A DNA stretch of 64,000 nt from Methylorubrum extorquens (GTDB lineage: Bacteria > Pseudomonadota > Alphaproteobacteria > Rhizobiales > Beijerinckiaceae). Location: positions 124,001 through 188,000 of the forward strand of contig NZ_JALJXF010000002.1 in assembly GCF_024169925.1 (NCBI RefSeq), in the 5' to 3' direction. Made by a program: the position numbers and the translations under genes. Below are positions 17,555 through 25,384 of the stretch, piece by piece; the stretch's first letter is position 1, and each line of letters begins with the position of its first letter. The notes beneath the pieces were generated by a model, which worked only from the letters and a program-made list of their open reading frames with translations, made no database searches and was not told where the DNA came from.

Positions 17555-17830
17555 TGACCCTGACCCATCAAACTGGTCCGCGCTGAGCGCAAGTTTTTCG
17601 GGCATCCTGAACCCTGAAGGAGGGTGGATGCCATGCCTCGCAAACGCTTCACGATTGAACAGATCGCCTTCGCCCTGCGACAGGCGGAGAACGGCGCGAC
17701 GGTGGACGAGGTCTGCCGGAAGATGGGCGTATCCGAGCCGACCTTTTATCGCTGGAAGAAGCAGTTCGTCGGCATGGGCGTGCCGGAGATCCGACGGCTC
17801 AAGCAACTGGAGGACGAGAACGGCAAGCTC
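17555..17830 (+). mobile_element. IS3-type element remnant (left end only)
   Basis: TGACCCTGACCCATCAAAC followed by TGGTCC resembles the terminal repeat of the intact IS3-type element at 35382. It is followed by the start of an orfA-like transposase gene that stops making sense after about 66 codons. No right end or orfB is present. Confidence 0.6.
17633..17830 (+). pseudogene. Truncated IS3-family orfA transposase fragment
   Basis: About 66 residues remain: the helix-turn-helix PRKRFTIEQIAFALRQAENG ... EVCRKMGVSEPTFYRWKKQF and the start of the leucine-zipper region (IRRLKQLEDENGKL). The frame stays open but runs into unrelated sequence at about 17830 and then through the FitA start, so the 3' part of orfA and all of orfB have been lost. 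An AGGAGGG ribosome binding site precedes the ATG at 17633. The frame continuity with fitA means an artificial fused protein could be predicted by gene callers; I treat the two as separate. Confidence 0.75.
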
Positions 17831-17862
17831 AACTGGCCCCACTTTGTGGGAGGAATTTCGTA

Positions 17863-17878
17863 TGCTATCATGATAGCA
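17863..17878. promoter_or_regulatory. Perfect 16-bp palindrome upstream of fitA (autoregulatory operator)
   Basis: TGCTATCATGATAGCA is a perfect inverted repeat ending 12 bases before the fitA start, with AGAGGAG in between. FitAB and VapBC complexes repress their own promoters through such sites, so this is the likely operator. Confidence 0.75.
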
Positions 17879-17890
17879 AGAGGAGATGCC

Positions 17891-18136
17891 ATGGCCCAAA
17901 TTCTTGTCCGCGACATCGATAACGGTGTGAAGGAACGCTTGCAGCAGCGCGCTGCCCGGAACGGTCGCAGCATGGAGGCCGAGTTGCGCGACATCCTGCG
18001 CTCCGCCGCCGCCGAGGATGAACTAACCACGGGGTTGGGGACGCAGATCGCGTCCCTCTTCGAAGAAATCGGCCTGAAGCCCGACGAGGAACTGACCCAG
18101 TTCCGCGGGCACAGCCTCGCTGATCCCTTCGCATGA
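17891..18136 (+). CDS. FitA-type antitoxin (ribbon-helix-helix)
   Basis: An 81-residue antitoxin. MAQILVRDIDNGVKERLQQR is a typical FitA/RHH DNA-binding strand and helix, continued by AARNGRSMEAELRDILRSAA. The C-terminal half (GTQIASLFEEIGLKPDEELT) should wrap the toxin. The start at 17891 has AGGAG 5 bases upstream and a palindromic operator before that. The stop overlaps the toxin start as ATGA, the usual coupled arrangement. It has landed beside or inside an IS remnant, suggesting recent arrival. Confidence 0.88.
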   Translation: MAQILVRDIDNGVKERLQQRAARNGRSMEAELRDILRSAAAEDELTTGLGTQIASLFEEIGLKPDEELTQFRGHSLADPFA

Positions 18137-18552
18137 TCATCCTCGACACGAACGTCGTATCCGGTCTGATGCGCGCGTCGTCGGATCCGATTCTCGTCAG
18201 TTGGCTCGACAGCCAACCCAGAAACTCCGTCTGGATCACCACGATTACCGTCCTCGAGATCCAGTTCGGCCTCGACCTCATGCCGGATGGCCGGCGCGCC
18301 GCAGGCCTGCGCACTGCGTTCGATCGCCTCGTCGCAGAAATGCTCCAAAGGAGGATCGCCCCGTTCGATGCCGCTGCGGCCGGCGAGACGGCAACCCTCA
18401 TGGCGGCTCGACAGAGACGGGGCCAACCGCAAGAGCTGCGCGACAGCATGATCGCTGGTACCGCCATCGCGCGGCGGGCCACCCTCGCAACCCGCAACGT
18501 CCGGCACTTCCCCGACCTGGTCGTACCTCCCGTCAATCCCTGGGACGAGTGA
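18133..18552 (+). CDS. FitB/VapC-type PIN-domain toxin
   Basis: A 139-residue PIN-domain ribonuclease. The metal-binding acidic residues are in MIILDTNVVSGLM, TVLEIQFGLDLM and LRDSMIAGTAIARRATLATRN, with the final NVRHFPDL typical of FitB proteins. It overlaps the upstream FitA-type antitoxin by 4 bases. Toxins of this family cleave RNA (often tRNA) when the antitoxin is degraded. The module is complete, so it could stabilise the island. Confidence 0.9.
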   Translation: MIILDTNVVSGLMRASSDPILVSWLDSQPRNSVWITTITVLEIQFGLDLMPDGRRAAGLRTAFDRLVAEMLQRRIAPFDAAAAGETATLMAARQRRGQPQELRDSMIAGTAIARRATLATRNVRHFPDLVVPPVNPWDE

Positions 18553-18604
18553 GGCGGTCCCGCCTAAAATCCCACGCTTTAAAACGTACCACATCCGCCA
18601 GGAC

Positions 18605-18865
18605 GTGACGCGGCTGCCGGCCGGCAGCGACGCCCGCTGGCGGGCCGATTACCGCCAGGCGCAGTACGAGCGAGCCTTGATCGGTATCCAAACCGACCTG
18701 CTCGGCGGGCCGGTCGTCGAGGTGTTCCGCGCCTCGCCCAAACAGCCGGCACCGCCGGCCTGGACCCCCAACTACGAGGTGAAGTTCTTCCACGATCTGT
18801 CCCCCGAGCAACAGGGGCGGCGGCTCGCTACCGACCCCCAGACGCCCTTCGCCCGCACCATCTGA
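18605..18865 (+). CDS. Hypothetical 86-residue protein, possibly the C-terminal remnant of a larger gene
   Basis: Starts at GTG 18605 without a convincing ribosome binding site. The reading frame is open further upstream to about 18551 (PPKIPRFKTYHIRQDV) but has no start there, so this may be the 3' part of a gene whose front was displaced when FitAB or the IS arrived. The ending PNYEVKFFHDLSPEQQGRR is well formed. I recognise no family. Confidence 0.35.
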   Translation: MTRLPAGSDARWRADYRQAQYERALIGIQTDLLGGPVVEVFRASPKQPAPPAWTPNYEVKFFHDLSPEQQGRRLATDPQTPFARTI

Positions 18866-19099
18866 AGGCCTTCCCGCCTCGCCGTGGAGGCGTAGCTGAA
18901 CAAGGGAGTCCTGAGGTCGGTCGGTTCCGAGGATACGTCGGCGTTGCTTGGTCCGACGAGGCGAGTGATCGGGGGGATATAACCCGCCTCGTCGGTTCTC
19001 CTCGGCGCGAACGCGGAGGCCGAGCGGCACCGTAGACAGCAGTCCCTCTCAGTCAACGAGGGTTCACAACCTTTGTTCGTTTTTACAGCGTATGCCGCC

Positions 19100-19780
19100 T
19101 CAAGCTGTTGTGGCTCGGCGGTTGATGTTGATGGATGAAACGTCCAGCGTGAGCCCGGCCGGCGTGATCCGGAGGTGCGTCGGAGGATCTCCATCGAGCA
19201 GGCCACGCTTGACGAGGCCGCGGCAGATCCCGAGGGCCACAAGGTAGTCGAGCGGGCAGATGCCCCAGGGCGCGTGAAAATCGAACGTCTCCTTCGGATG
19301 CTGCTGGCCGTAGGCCACCATCCGCAGGGCCGACAGGGAGAGCGGCTTCGGCTCCTTGCTCCGCGGCCGCGTCGGCGGCTCGCCCCGCAGGAGGCGAGCG
19401 ACCTTCCGGCCGTCGGTCGTCAGGCGCACTGTGAGGGATCTGATGGGCCAGCGGCTGCGCGTGTCAATCAGGCCGGTATGGGCGTAGCTCGTGCTCAGAA
19501 GACCGCGCTCGGCCAACGCCGCCCAGGTGGCGCCGGTGCCCTAGCTGACCATGCCGGACTCGGCCAGCTTGGCCCGCAGCAGCCGAGATCCCGGCCCGTC
19601 GAGTCATCTGTGGCCAACGGGGCCATACTCGATCCAGCGCCACTGCCGAGCCGGCGGCCCGCCAGGTCGCTGGTGGGAGGCCTCGCGGGCCTGATCCTCA
19701 TCGTAAGCCGCGAGCAGATTGGCCTGCTGCCGCTCGTTCAGCCCAGTCGCGATCGCTGCGAGGGCCGCGGCGCCCGCCAT
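19100..19780 (-). pseudogene. Broken gene of unknown function with two in-frame stop codons
   Basis: A single frame runs from ATG 19780 to the stop at 19100 (227 codons) and makes sensible protein throughout, but it is interrupted by TGA at 19604-19606 and TAG at 19541-19543. The first part reads MAGAAALAAIATGLNERQQA and RQWRWIEYGPVGHR; after the second stop it continues GTGATWAALAERGLLSTSY and ends ITPAGLTLDVSSININ. Restoring TGG for TGA and CAG for TAG would give one 226-residue protein. The C-terminal part looks like a winged-helix-like domain, but I do not recognise the family. A downstream TTG start at 19516 could still express the last 138 residues. It lies 4 bases after vapC. Confidence 0.75.
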
Positions 19781-19784
19781 CGCC

Positions 19785-20171
19785 TCAACGTACCAGCTCG
19801 ACCACGAGGCCGGGGATCTTCAGCTTCGCCCAGGCCCGATCGGTGGTGAGGACCGGCACGCCGAGCTTTATCGCGAGCGCCATGCAGCTCCGGTCACCGA
19901 GCCCACTGCCGTGCTGTCGCGTCGCCTCCGTGATCTGCGCGGCGGCGAAGGCGGCCTCGCGATCATGCGAGTACAGATCGAGGCGCAACTCCTGCACCAC
20001 CTCCTCAATCACCGGGAGCGCCAACCCGCGCAGGATCAGGGCCTTGACGAGTTCCTGAAGATTGACGGCTGACATGGCGGCCTGACCGACACGCGCGGCG
20101 ACCACGGCCGCTCCCGGCTCGCTGCGCAGGAGCGCGATCACGGCAGAGGTATCGAAGACGACGGCGCTCAC
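19785..20171 (-). CDS. vapC: VapC-type PIN-domain toxin
   Basis: A 128-residue PIN ribonuclease with the acidic active-site residues in MSAVVFDTSAVIALL, the glutamate in VNLQELVKALI, and the late aspartates in GLGDRSCMALAIKLGVPVLTTDRAW. It overlaps the upstream AbrB-type antitoxin gene by 4 bases. This is a second toxin-antitoxin module, 1.2 kb from FitAB, with a different antitoxin fold. Confidence 0.9.
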   Translation of the reverse strand: MSAVVFDTSAVIALLRSEPGAAVVAARVGQAAMSAVNLQELVKALILRGLALPVIEEVVQELRLDLYSHDREAAFAAAQITEATRQHGSGLGDRSCMALAIKLGVPVLTTDRAWAKLKIPGLVVELVR

Positions 20172-20431
20172 GCTTTGGCACCCACGGTGTCGCTGTCATC
20201 CGCGCGCCGCTCTTCCAGGAACGAGGCGGCGTCGGCATCGTCTTTGACATGCTCGCGGTACAAAGCCTGGAGCTTGGTAACGACGTTCGCGATCGGAGAC
20301 AGACGAACCTCGGTGCCATCGACCGTCACAATGATCCGCGTCTCGCCGGATACGCCCATCGCCTCGCGGACCGCCTGAGGTAGAACCATGCGGCCGTTAG
20401 CGGCCAATTTTACATCAGTGACAAACGACAT
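20168..20431 (-). CDS. vapB: AbrB/MazE-fold (SpoVT-AbrB) antitoxin
   Basis: An 87-residue protein whose first 45 residues form the swapped-hairpin DNA-binding domain (VKLAANGRMVLPQAVREAMG, TRIIVTVDGTEVRLSPI). The C-terminal tail (QALYREHVKDDADAASFLEE) should bind the toxin. It is the first gene of the pair; the inverted repeat at 20481-20512 lies 50 bases upstream and may be the operator. Confidence 0.88.
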   Translation of the reverse strand: MSFVTDVKLAANGRMVLPQAVREAMGVSGETRIIVTVDGTEVRLSPIANVVTKLQALYREHVKDDADAASFLEERRADDSDTVGAKA

Positions 20432-20480
20432 TAGAGGGCCACCGCTTTATTGGGTTCAAACAATCATATCGTTTCGATCA

Positions 20481-20512
20481 CGCACTGTCATCTATGCTCG
20501 AATGACAGTGCG
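20481..20512. promoter_or_regulatory. Perfect 11-bp inverted repeat upstream of vapBC
   Basis: CGCACTGTCAT and ATGACAGTGCG are separated by 10 bases. The repeat lies between the vapB start and the palindrome at 20571. It could be the vapBC operator or part of a recombination region. Confidence 0.6.
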
Positions 20513-20570
20513 ACGGATATGCGCCATGGCGACTAAGTGTCACTCCGTCATCAGAGGATGACTTTCGCGC

Positions 20571-20594
20571 CTCAAAAGGGTATACCCTTTTGAG
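20571..20594. promoter_or_regulatory. 24-bp perfect palindrome upstream of the tyrosine recombinase
   Basis: The arm CTCAAAAGGGTA is followed directly by its exact complement, giving 24 uninterrupted symmetric bases centred on GTATAC. It lies 79 bases before the recombinase start. An autoregulatory operator or a recombination core site is the simplest reading. Confidence 0.6.
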
Positions 20595-20673
20595 TCGGGT
20601 AATTGCGTCCGATAATAAGCACTATCGTCCGGAATTTGTGGATCATTAACCCCCGAACGGCTAGACTCCCACC

Positions 20674-21735
20674 ATGGAGCTTGACACCGCCGATCCTGCC
20701 TCCGAGCCGTCCCGCGACGCGTCGGCTGTGCCGGTCCCGCAGGCCGAGGCACTGCCGCTGAGTTCCGAGCTTCTCATCGAGCGCCTGGAGGGGCACGCCC
20801 GGGCTGCACGCGGCGCCTTCGCCGACAACACAGTGCGCGCCTTCGCGGCCGACAGCCGGATCTTCGCCGCTTGGTGCCGGGAGGCCGGGCGGGCAATGCT
20901 GCCGGCAACCCCGGACACCGTCGCCGCCTTCGTTGATGCGCAGGCGGAGCTGAAATCCCGAGCCACAGTCGAGCGCTATCGCTCGTCGATCGCGGCGTTG
21001 CACCGCGCGGCCGGTCTTCAGAACCCGTGCGCCGACGAGATCGTGCGGCTCGCGGTGAAGCGGATGAACCGCGCCAAGGGTCGGCGCCAGAAGCAGGCCG
21101 AGCCGCTCAACCGAGGCAGCATCGAGCGCATGCTGACCGTGATGACGCCCGAGCGGCTGCACCGGCGCGTGTTGGAGGGCAAGCACAGTGCTCCGCTGAT
21201 CGCGCTACGCAACGCCGCGCTGGTCGCAGTCGCCTACGACACGCTGCTGCGTCGGTCCGAACTCGTCTCTTTATATATAGAGGATCTCCACAAGGGCGAC
21301 GACGGCTCCGGCACCGTGCTGGTGCGGCGCTCGAAGGCAGACCAGGAGGGTGAAGGCGCGATCAAGTATCTCGCCCCCGATACCATGGCGCATATCGCGG
21401 CGTGGCTCGCGGCGGCCGGGTTGGAGAGCGGGCCGCTGTTCCGGCCGCTCACCAAGGGGGGGCGGGTCGGAGCGAGCGCGCTCGGTGACAAGGAGGTGGC
21501 GCGGGTGTTCCGCGCACTCGCCACGGCGGCCGGGCTGAAGCTCTCTCGCCTTCCCTCGGGACATTCCACACGAGTCGGGGCGACGCAGGATATGTTCGCG
21601 GCGGGGTTCGAGTTGCTCGAGGTGATGCAGGCCGGTTCGTGGAAGACGCCCGCGATGCCGGCCCGCTACGGCGAACGCCTCCGCGCACAACGCGGCGCTG
21701 CCCGGAAGCTGGCAACGCTCCAGAACAGAGCATAG
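20674..21735 (+). CDS. Tyrosine-type site-specific recombinase
   Basis: A 353-residue integrase/recombinase. The SAM-like N-terminal core-binding domain (about 35-120: NTVRAFAADSRIFAAWC, VERYRSSIAALHRAAGL) is followed by the catalytic domain with the first arginine in DTLLRRSELVSL, the HxxR box in LPSGHSTRVGATQDM, a tryptophan in the second histidine position (GSWKTPAMPARY) and the nucleophilic tyrosine in ARYGERL. All catalytic positions are filled, so it should be active. Recombinases of this form are common on Methylobacterium plasmids and islands. It neighbours two toxin-antitoxin modules and a large palindrome. Confidence 0.9.
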   Translation: MELDTADPASEPSRDASAVPVPQAEALPLSSELLIERLEGHARAARGAFADNTVRAFAADSRIFAAWCREAGRAMLPATPDTVAAFVDAQAELKSRATVERYRSSIAALHRAAGLQNPCADEIVRLAVKRMNRAKGRRQKQAEPLNRGSIERMLTVMTPERLHRRVLEGKHSAPLIALRNAALVAVAYDTLLRRSELVSLYIEDLHKGDDGSGTVLVRRSKADQEGEGAIKYLAPDTMAHIAAWLAAAGLESGPLFRPLTKGGRVGASALGDKEVARVFRALATAAGLKLSRLPSGHSTRVGATQDMFAAGFELLEVMQAGSWKTPAMPARYGERLRAQRGAARKLATLQNRA

Positions 21736-21832
21736 CTCGCACGTTGGTGCACAAGCCTAAGTCAGAGCGGTCCTCTCTCTACACACTCGCGCGTCGAGTT
21801 CGCCTCAGCGACCTCATATGAAGCACTAATTA

Positions 21833-22954
21833 TCAGAGCTTTTCGACCTCGATTTTCCGTTTCATCTCGTGCTCATCGAGAACTTCCCGTAGTTCGGTGG
21901 GGATGGGACGGTCCGGCTCCGGAAGCTGAGTTATAAAGCGCCACCTCTTATCCATCCCGCTAAGTGAAACTTCATCCGCCAGTCCGCGCTTCGCCTGCGT
22001 CAACAGCAGTTCATGAAGTTCTTGCGAGATTGACTTTTCTTCTTTGAGCCTTTTTGCGATCCAGAGAGAAACATCCACCAATTCGAGACCGCTACTTTCG
22101 TCTCCAGGCGTAAATGTTGGGGGTGTTTCTGGCATCGTGGAAAAATCGAAGCTTGGCATGCCGGGCCCAAGCTCCATGTTGTGGCCGCGCAATTTCTGAT
22201 AAATTTCCGCTAGTTCGCCTTGGGCTTTATTGAATTCCGTCTGCCTGTCGACCGTAATTTTTCTGACCGTCTTGTTCCTAGCCGAAGATTGCTGTGCAAT
22301 CAGCATCAATACGTTCTGAAAGCCGACAAGGTTTGGAGAGATTTGAAGAGCCGTATCGTGATTGCCGACCCCATAGCTAATCTCATGCGGATGGGCCGAA
22401 GCCCACTTTAGAGCGCCAGAAATCAGTTCCCGTGATCGAACATCCGGAAGGTTGTCTAAATTTTCACAAAGTCTATCGCATAAGATCGTCAGCATTTTTG
22501 CGCATTGCGCTGGGTTGACCTGGCGCCTCGTCTTCCATGCGTACTTCGCCAATTCGTCATTGAAGAGATGCGCCACTTTGAAGAGGAGCACATATCGAAG
22601 TGGTGTCCAATAATCCTCCCACCTGACGGCTTTGTTCAATCCAGCGTCGAACACTTGGTCAAAAAATGAGATAATTGCATGATCTGGCTTGACAACCCTC
22701 AAAAGAGAAAATCTCAAGTCGTTCTTTTTGCTGAACCGCGCGATTTTGTGTGCGATCGGCGTTAGTTTGCCAACACCCAGTTCATTCGCATGAATCCTTT
22801 TTACACCAAGCTCCTTCCTGAGTTCTTCGAGCAATGGCTTGGCAATGACATCGAGATTGGCTTGGGCGCCGAGCACGCCATAATAGAGTACCGGTTGATT
22901 TTTATCGAACAATTCAAGGCCGGTATTGCCACTTTCATCAACGTAATAGTGCAC
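21833..22954 (-). CDS. DUF3800 domain protein
   Basis: A 373-residue protein beginning MHYYVDESGNTGLELFD, the YVDESGN start that marks the DUF3800 family, whose fold is related to RNase H-like nucleases. Other typical segments are ELRKELGVKRIHANELG and a late SSGLELVDVSLWIAKRL where the family usually has a catalytic-looking aspartate. The gene is clearly lower in GC than its surroundings, which suggests transfer. It starts 14 bases after a small gene (22969-23334) in the same direction. DUF3800 genes often sit on mobile elements and in defence islands; the biochemical role is unknown. Confidence 0.82.
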   Translation of the reverse strand: MHYYVDESGNTGLELFDKNQPVLYYGVLGAQANLDVIAKPLLEELRKELGVKRIHANELGVGKLTPIAHKIARFSKKNDLRFSLLRVVKPDHAIISFFDQVFDAGLNKAVRWEDYWTPLRYVLLFKVAHLFNDELAKYAWKTRRQVNPAQCAKMLTILCDRLCENLDNLPDVRSRELISGALKWASAHPHEISYGVGNHDTALQISPNLVGFQNVLMLIAQQSSARNKTVRKITVDRQTEFNKAQGELAEIYQKLRGHNMELGPGMPSFDFSTMPETPPTFTPGDESSGLELVDVSLWIAKRLKEEKSISQELHELLLTQAKRGLADEVSLSGMDKRWRFITQLPEPDRPIPTELREVLDEHEMKRKIEVEKL

Positions 22955-22968
22955 GATGACTCCATGTT

Positions 22969-23334
22969 CTAGAATGGATCTTCGACTTCAGTTTCATTGA
23001 CGGAACAGATAATGCGGGCATCCTCCCGGCCCCGGGCTGCGCGGAGAGCCGTACGGTATTCAAGCAGTTTGCCCATCGCATTCTCAAACGCGATACGGTG
23101 CCAATCCTTATCTTGAAGAGCGGTCCGCATAGGATTTCCCTCGCCAGTGTAGATGGCTGCGGCTTCGAGGAACGCAGTGCACGTTCTTTCGATTTCGGGA
23201 TCAGCTTCGATGCCATTTACGCGAGCATTGTTTCGCAACGCACCCCATCCCGACAGGACATCCATTTTCTTATCGCGGATGCGCTCAAGGAGCCGTCTCA
23301 GATTGACGAGAGTCTCGCTGGCTTCCTGGATCAA
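22969..23334 (-). CDS. Small hypothetical protein co-oriented with the DUF3800 gene
   Basis: A 121-residue, mostly helical, charged protein (MIQEASETLVNLRRLLERIR ... PEIERTCTAFLEAAAIYTGE). It ends 14 bases before the DUF3800 start, shares the same low GC, and is probably co-transcribed with it. I recognise no family. A regulatory or partner role for the DUF3800 protein is only inference. Confidence 0.6.
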   Translation of the reverse strand: MIQEASETLVNLRRLLERIRDKKMDVLSGWGALRNNARVNGIEADPEIERTCTAFLEAAAIYTGEGNPMRTALQDKDWHRIAFENAMGKLLEYRTALRAARGREDARIICSVNETEVEDPF

Positions 23335-23516
23335 GGCGTGTCATCCCTTGCTCGAAACAGGCATCTTAAGGTTGATATGGGCGAGGGTAAAAGGCCGGAG
23401 TGCAGCTGTGATGTCGCAGACGGCCAGCCCCTCGGCCAGTCGATTGGTTCGATGTTGACGTACCAGGTGTTGAGCGCCAGCTTCCGCTCGCGCCCCTCGC
23501 TCCCGAAATTACGTCG

Positions 23517-25067
23517 ATGACGGTGGCCGATCACCAGACCCGGGTCCTCAAAGGCGACGACGCGCGCGCTTTGCTACGCGACCAAATCGATCACAACAGC
23601 GGCGGCCTTCACGCCGCGCTCGCCTCGTTCGACGCCGGCTCGACAGTCGAAGCTTGGCTCGAGACCCTTCGTGGGATCGAGGAGTTCATCAACCTTGTCT
23701 TATTTGGGCTGGACGACGACGCGGTTAAGGCAGCCCTGATCAGCCTTCCGGTCGCCGCGCTACATACGCGCCCGCGGCGGCTTCGGGCTGTGCGTCATCA
23801 CATTGCCTACCGCTACGGTGAGAGTTTCGCGAAACGGTTCATGACCCTTCTCGTGCAGGCGGCCGCGATGGGTCACTCCTTCGCGCTACATGGCCTGTCG
23901 TCAGCCGCGGCTGGCTTCGTGACCGTCGGGACGGCCGTAAGCTACTTCCAGTCCCGTCGTCGGCACCTCGTGGCGATGCTGTACACGCTCCCTCACGCCT
24001 GCCGCGGCAGCCGACGCATGCACCCGCTCGACACGCTCAACCAGCTCCTCCCCCTGGTGGAACTGAACGGCGTGGCGCTTACAGGGCTCTATCAGCAATT
24101 GATGCTGTCAGAGGTATTCCACGAATACGAGCTGTACGTCGACCGACGTGGCTTCGCGGGCTCGCATGAGTATCCTGCGCTCGATACCCTCTATCTAGAT
24201 CCAGAACGGGCTTCGATCGTCGAAATGTTCGCGGGCATCGACGATCCACGCCCCGCGAGCCTAGAGAAGGTTCGACGCGACCGACTCTTCTCTGCCGCCG
24301 AGCTCCGCAACGATATCCGCCTCATCGAGACAGCCTATGCCGAATTCGACCTCGCCGGCTCAGAATTCGCGCCGGCCGCAGCCCTGGTGCGGTGCCTGTC
24401 GGAACGCGCGGTCGACGATCACTGGGTGCATATCTCCCGGGCCGACCTCGACCGGCTGGCGGATGATCTCGGACTGTCGCCGCCCCTGCGCCGAGCGCTT
24501 CTCCAGACGAACGCCAGCTACGTCGCCAATACGAACAGCCATACTCCGTTCGTCGAAATCGCAGGCATGCTGCATTCGTCGGTGACTCTACTCAGCCGGT
24601 TTCTCTACAACTGGAAAAATATTTTCCTTTACAGAATCAGGCGCTTTCAGATCCGCTCCGGCTTCATCTTTGAGAAAACCGTTGCCGATGCGCTTGAGCT
24701 GCAAGGATTTCAACTCACTGGGATCAAACGCCTGAACCGGAAGGAGTTCGATGTCGTGACCACGCGTGATGGCGTGATTTTCAACGTGCAATGCAAAAAC
24801 AATCTCATCGATCTGAGCCGACTTGAGGCGGATCCAAAGCTGTTCGCCCGCTATAATCGCGCGCGTGTTGCGAGCTATGAACGGGCGCTTCGCAAGGAGT
24901 TGGGTCGCGAGGCCCTGCTGACCACCGAGCTTGGCCTCTCTCACATCGAGCATCTTGTGGTCACGCGCTTTCCATTCGCGAACGACAATCCGAGAATTAT
25001 TCCGTTCAGCCGGATCAACGACCTCTCAATCATCGCAGCCGCCCTTACAGCCAAGCCGCAGACGTAG
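23517..25067 (+). CDS. Large protein with a C-terminal PD-(D/E)XK-type nuclease domain
   Basis: A 516-residue protein, divergent from the DUF3800 pair. Residues 1 to about 370 are largely helical and unfamiliar (ALHGLSSAAAGFVTVGTAVS could be a buried or membrane helix). Residues about 380-460 look like a restriction-endonuclease fold: a glutamate in SGFIFEKTVADALELQGF, an aspartate in RLNRKEFDVVTTRDG and the Q-x-K in VIFNVQCKNNLIDLS, in the right order and spacing. The start ATG at 23517 leaves about 180 bases to the divergent gene. A role in DNA degradation for defence or element maintenance is inferred from the nuclease motif and neighbourhood. Confidence 0.7.
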   Translation: MTVADHQTRVLKGDDARALLRDQIDHNSGGLHAALASFDAGSTVEAWLETLRGIEEFINLVLFGLDDDAVKAALISLPVAALHTRPRRLRAVRHHIAYRYGESFAKRFMTLLVQAAAMGHSFALHGLSSAAAGFVTVGTAVSYFQSRRRHLVAMLYTLPHACRGSRRMHPLDTLNQLLPLVELNGVALTGLYQQLMLSEVFHEYELYVDRRGFAGSHEYPALDTLYLDPERASIVEMFAGIDDPRPASLEKVRRDRLFSAAELRNDIRLIETAYAEFDLAGSEFAPAAALVRCLSERAVDDHWVHISRADLDRLADDLGLSPPLRRALLQTNASYVANTNSHTPFVEIAGMLHSSVTLLSRFLYNWKNIFLYRIRRFQIRSGFIFEKTVADALELQGFQLTGIKRLNRKEFDVVTTRDGVIFNVQCKNNLIDLSRLEADPKLFARYNRARVASYERALRKELGREALLTTELGLSHIEHLVVTRFPFANDNPRIIPFSRINDLSIIAAALTAKPQT

Positions 25068-25213
25068 ATCTGAATGAGAGGGTGGTTCCCGGCAGAGGCC
25101 CGATCACGTGACCCGAGCGGCCGTTATTATCGAAGGCATGCGGCGGAAGACGTCATGATGCAACGTCCGGGAGGCGTCCCACCGGTGCGTCAGTCTCCGT
25201 CTCGCCGAATGTG

Positions 25214-25236
25214 GTGTCCACGCGATCAGTGGACAC
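25214..25236. terminator. Hairpin downstream of the nuclease gene
   Basis: GTGTCCAC and GTGGACAC form a perfect 8-base stem with a 7-base loop, with outer CCGAA/TTCGG pairing beyond a small bulge. It is 147 bases after the nuclease stop; terminator or recombination sub-site are both possible. Confidence 0.4.
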
Positions 25237-25297
25237 TTCGGATGACCTTGGGATCGTCGGGATATACATAGAAATATACCCCAGAGAGACAGTGCCG

Positions 25298-25319
25298 TGA
25301 GACGCGAAATGGCGTCTCA
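25298..25319. promoter_or_regulatory. Inverted repeat upstream of the resolvase, possible res sub-site
   Basis: TGAGACGC and GCGTCTCA are separated by GAAATG, 66 bases before the resolvase start. Tn3-type resolvases bind inverted 12-mers directly upstream of their own gene, so this is a plausible binding site. Confidence 0.45.
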
Positions 25320-25384
25320 TTAGGGTTGCTTTCGGGATTTTGGGACGTTAAGCGCACTGTGTCTAGACCCATACGGGACGTTTC

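Noticed and set aside
17624..18136. A single fused transposase-antitoxin protein
   Set aside because: FitA has its own ribosome binding site and operator inside the frame; the upstream part is a truncated IS gene, so the fusion is a chance of reading frame.
20571..20594. Idea that the palindrome plus tyrosine recombinase is a telomere resolution (protelomerase) system
   Set aside because: The recombinase has an ordinary integrase layout and length, and the palindrome is much shorter than known telomere resolution sites.
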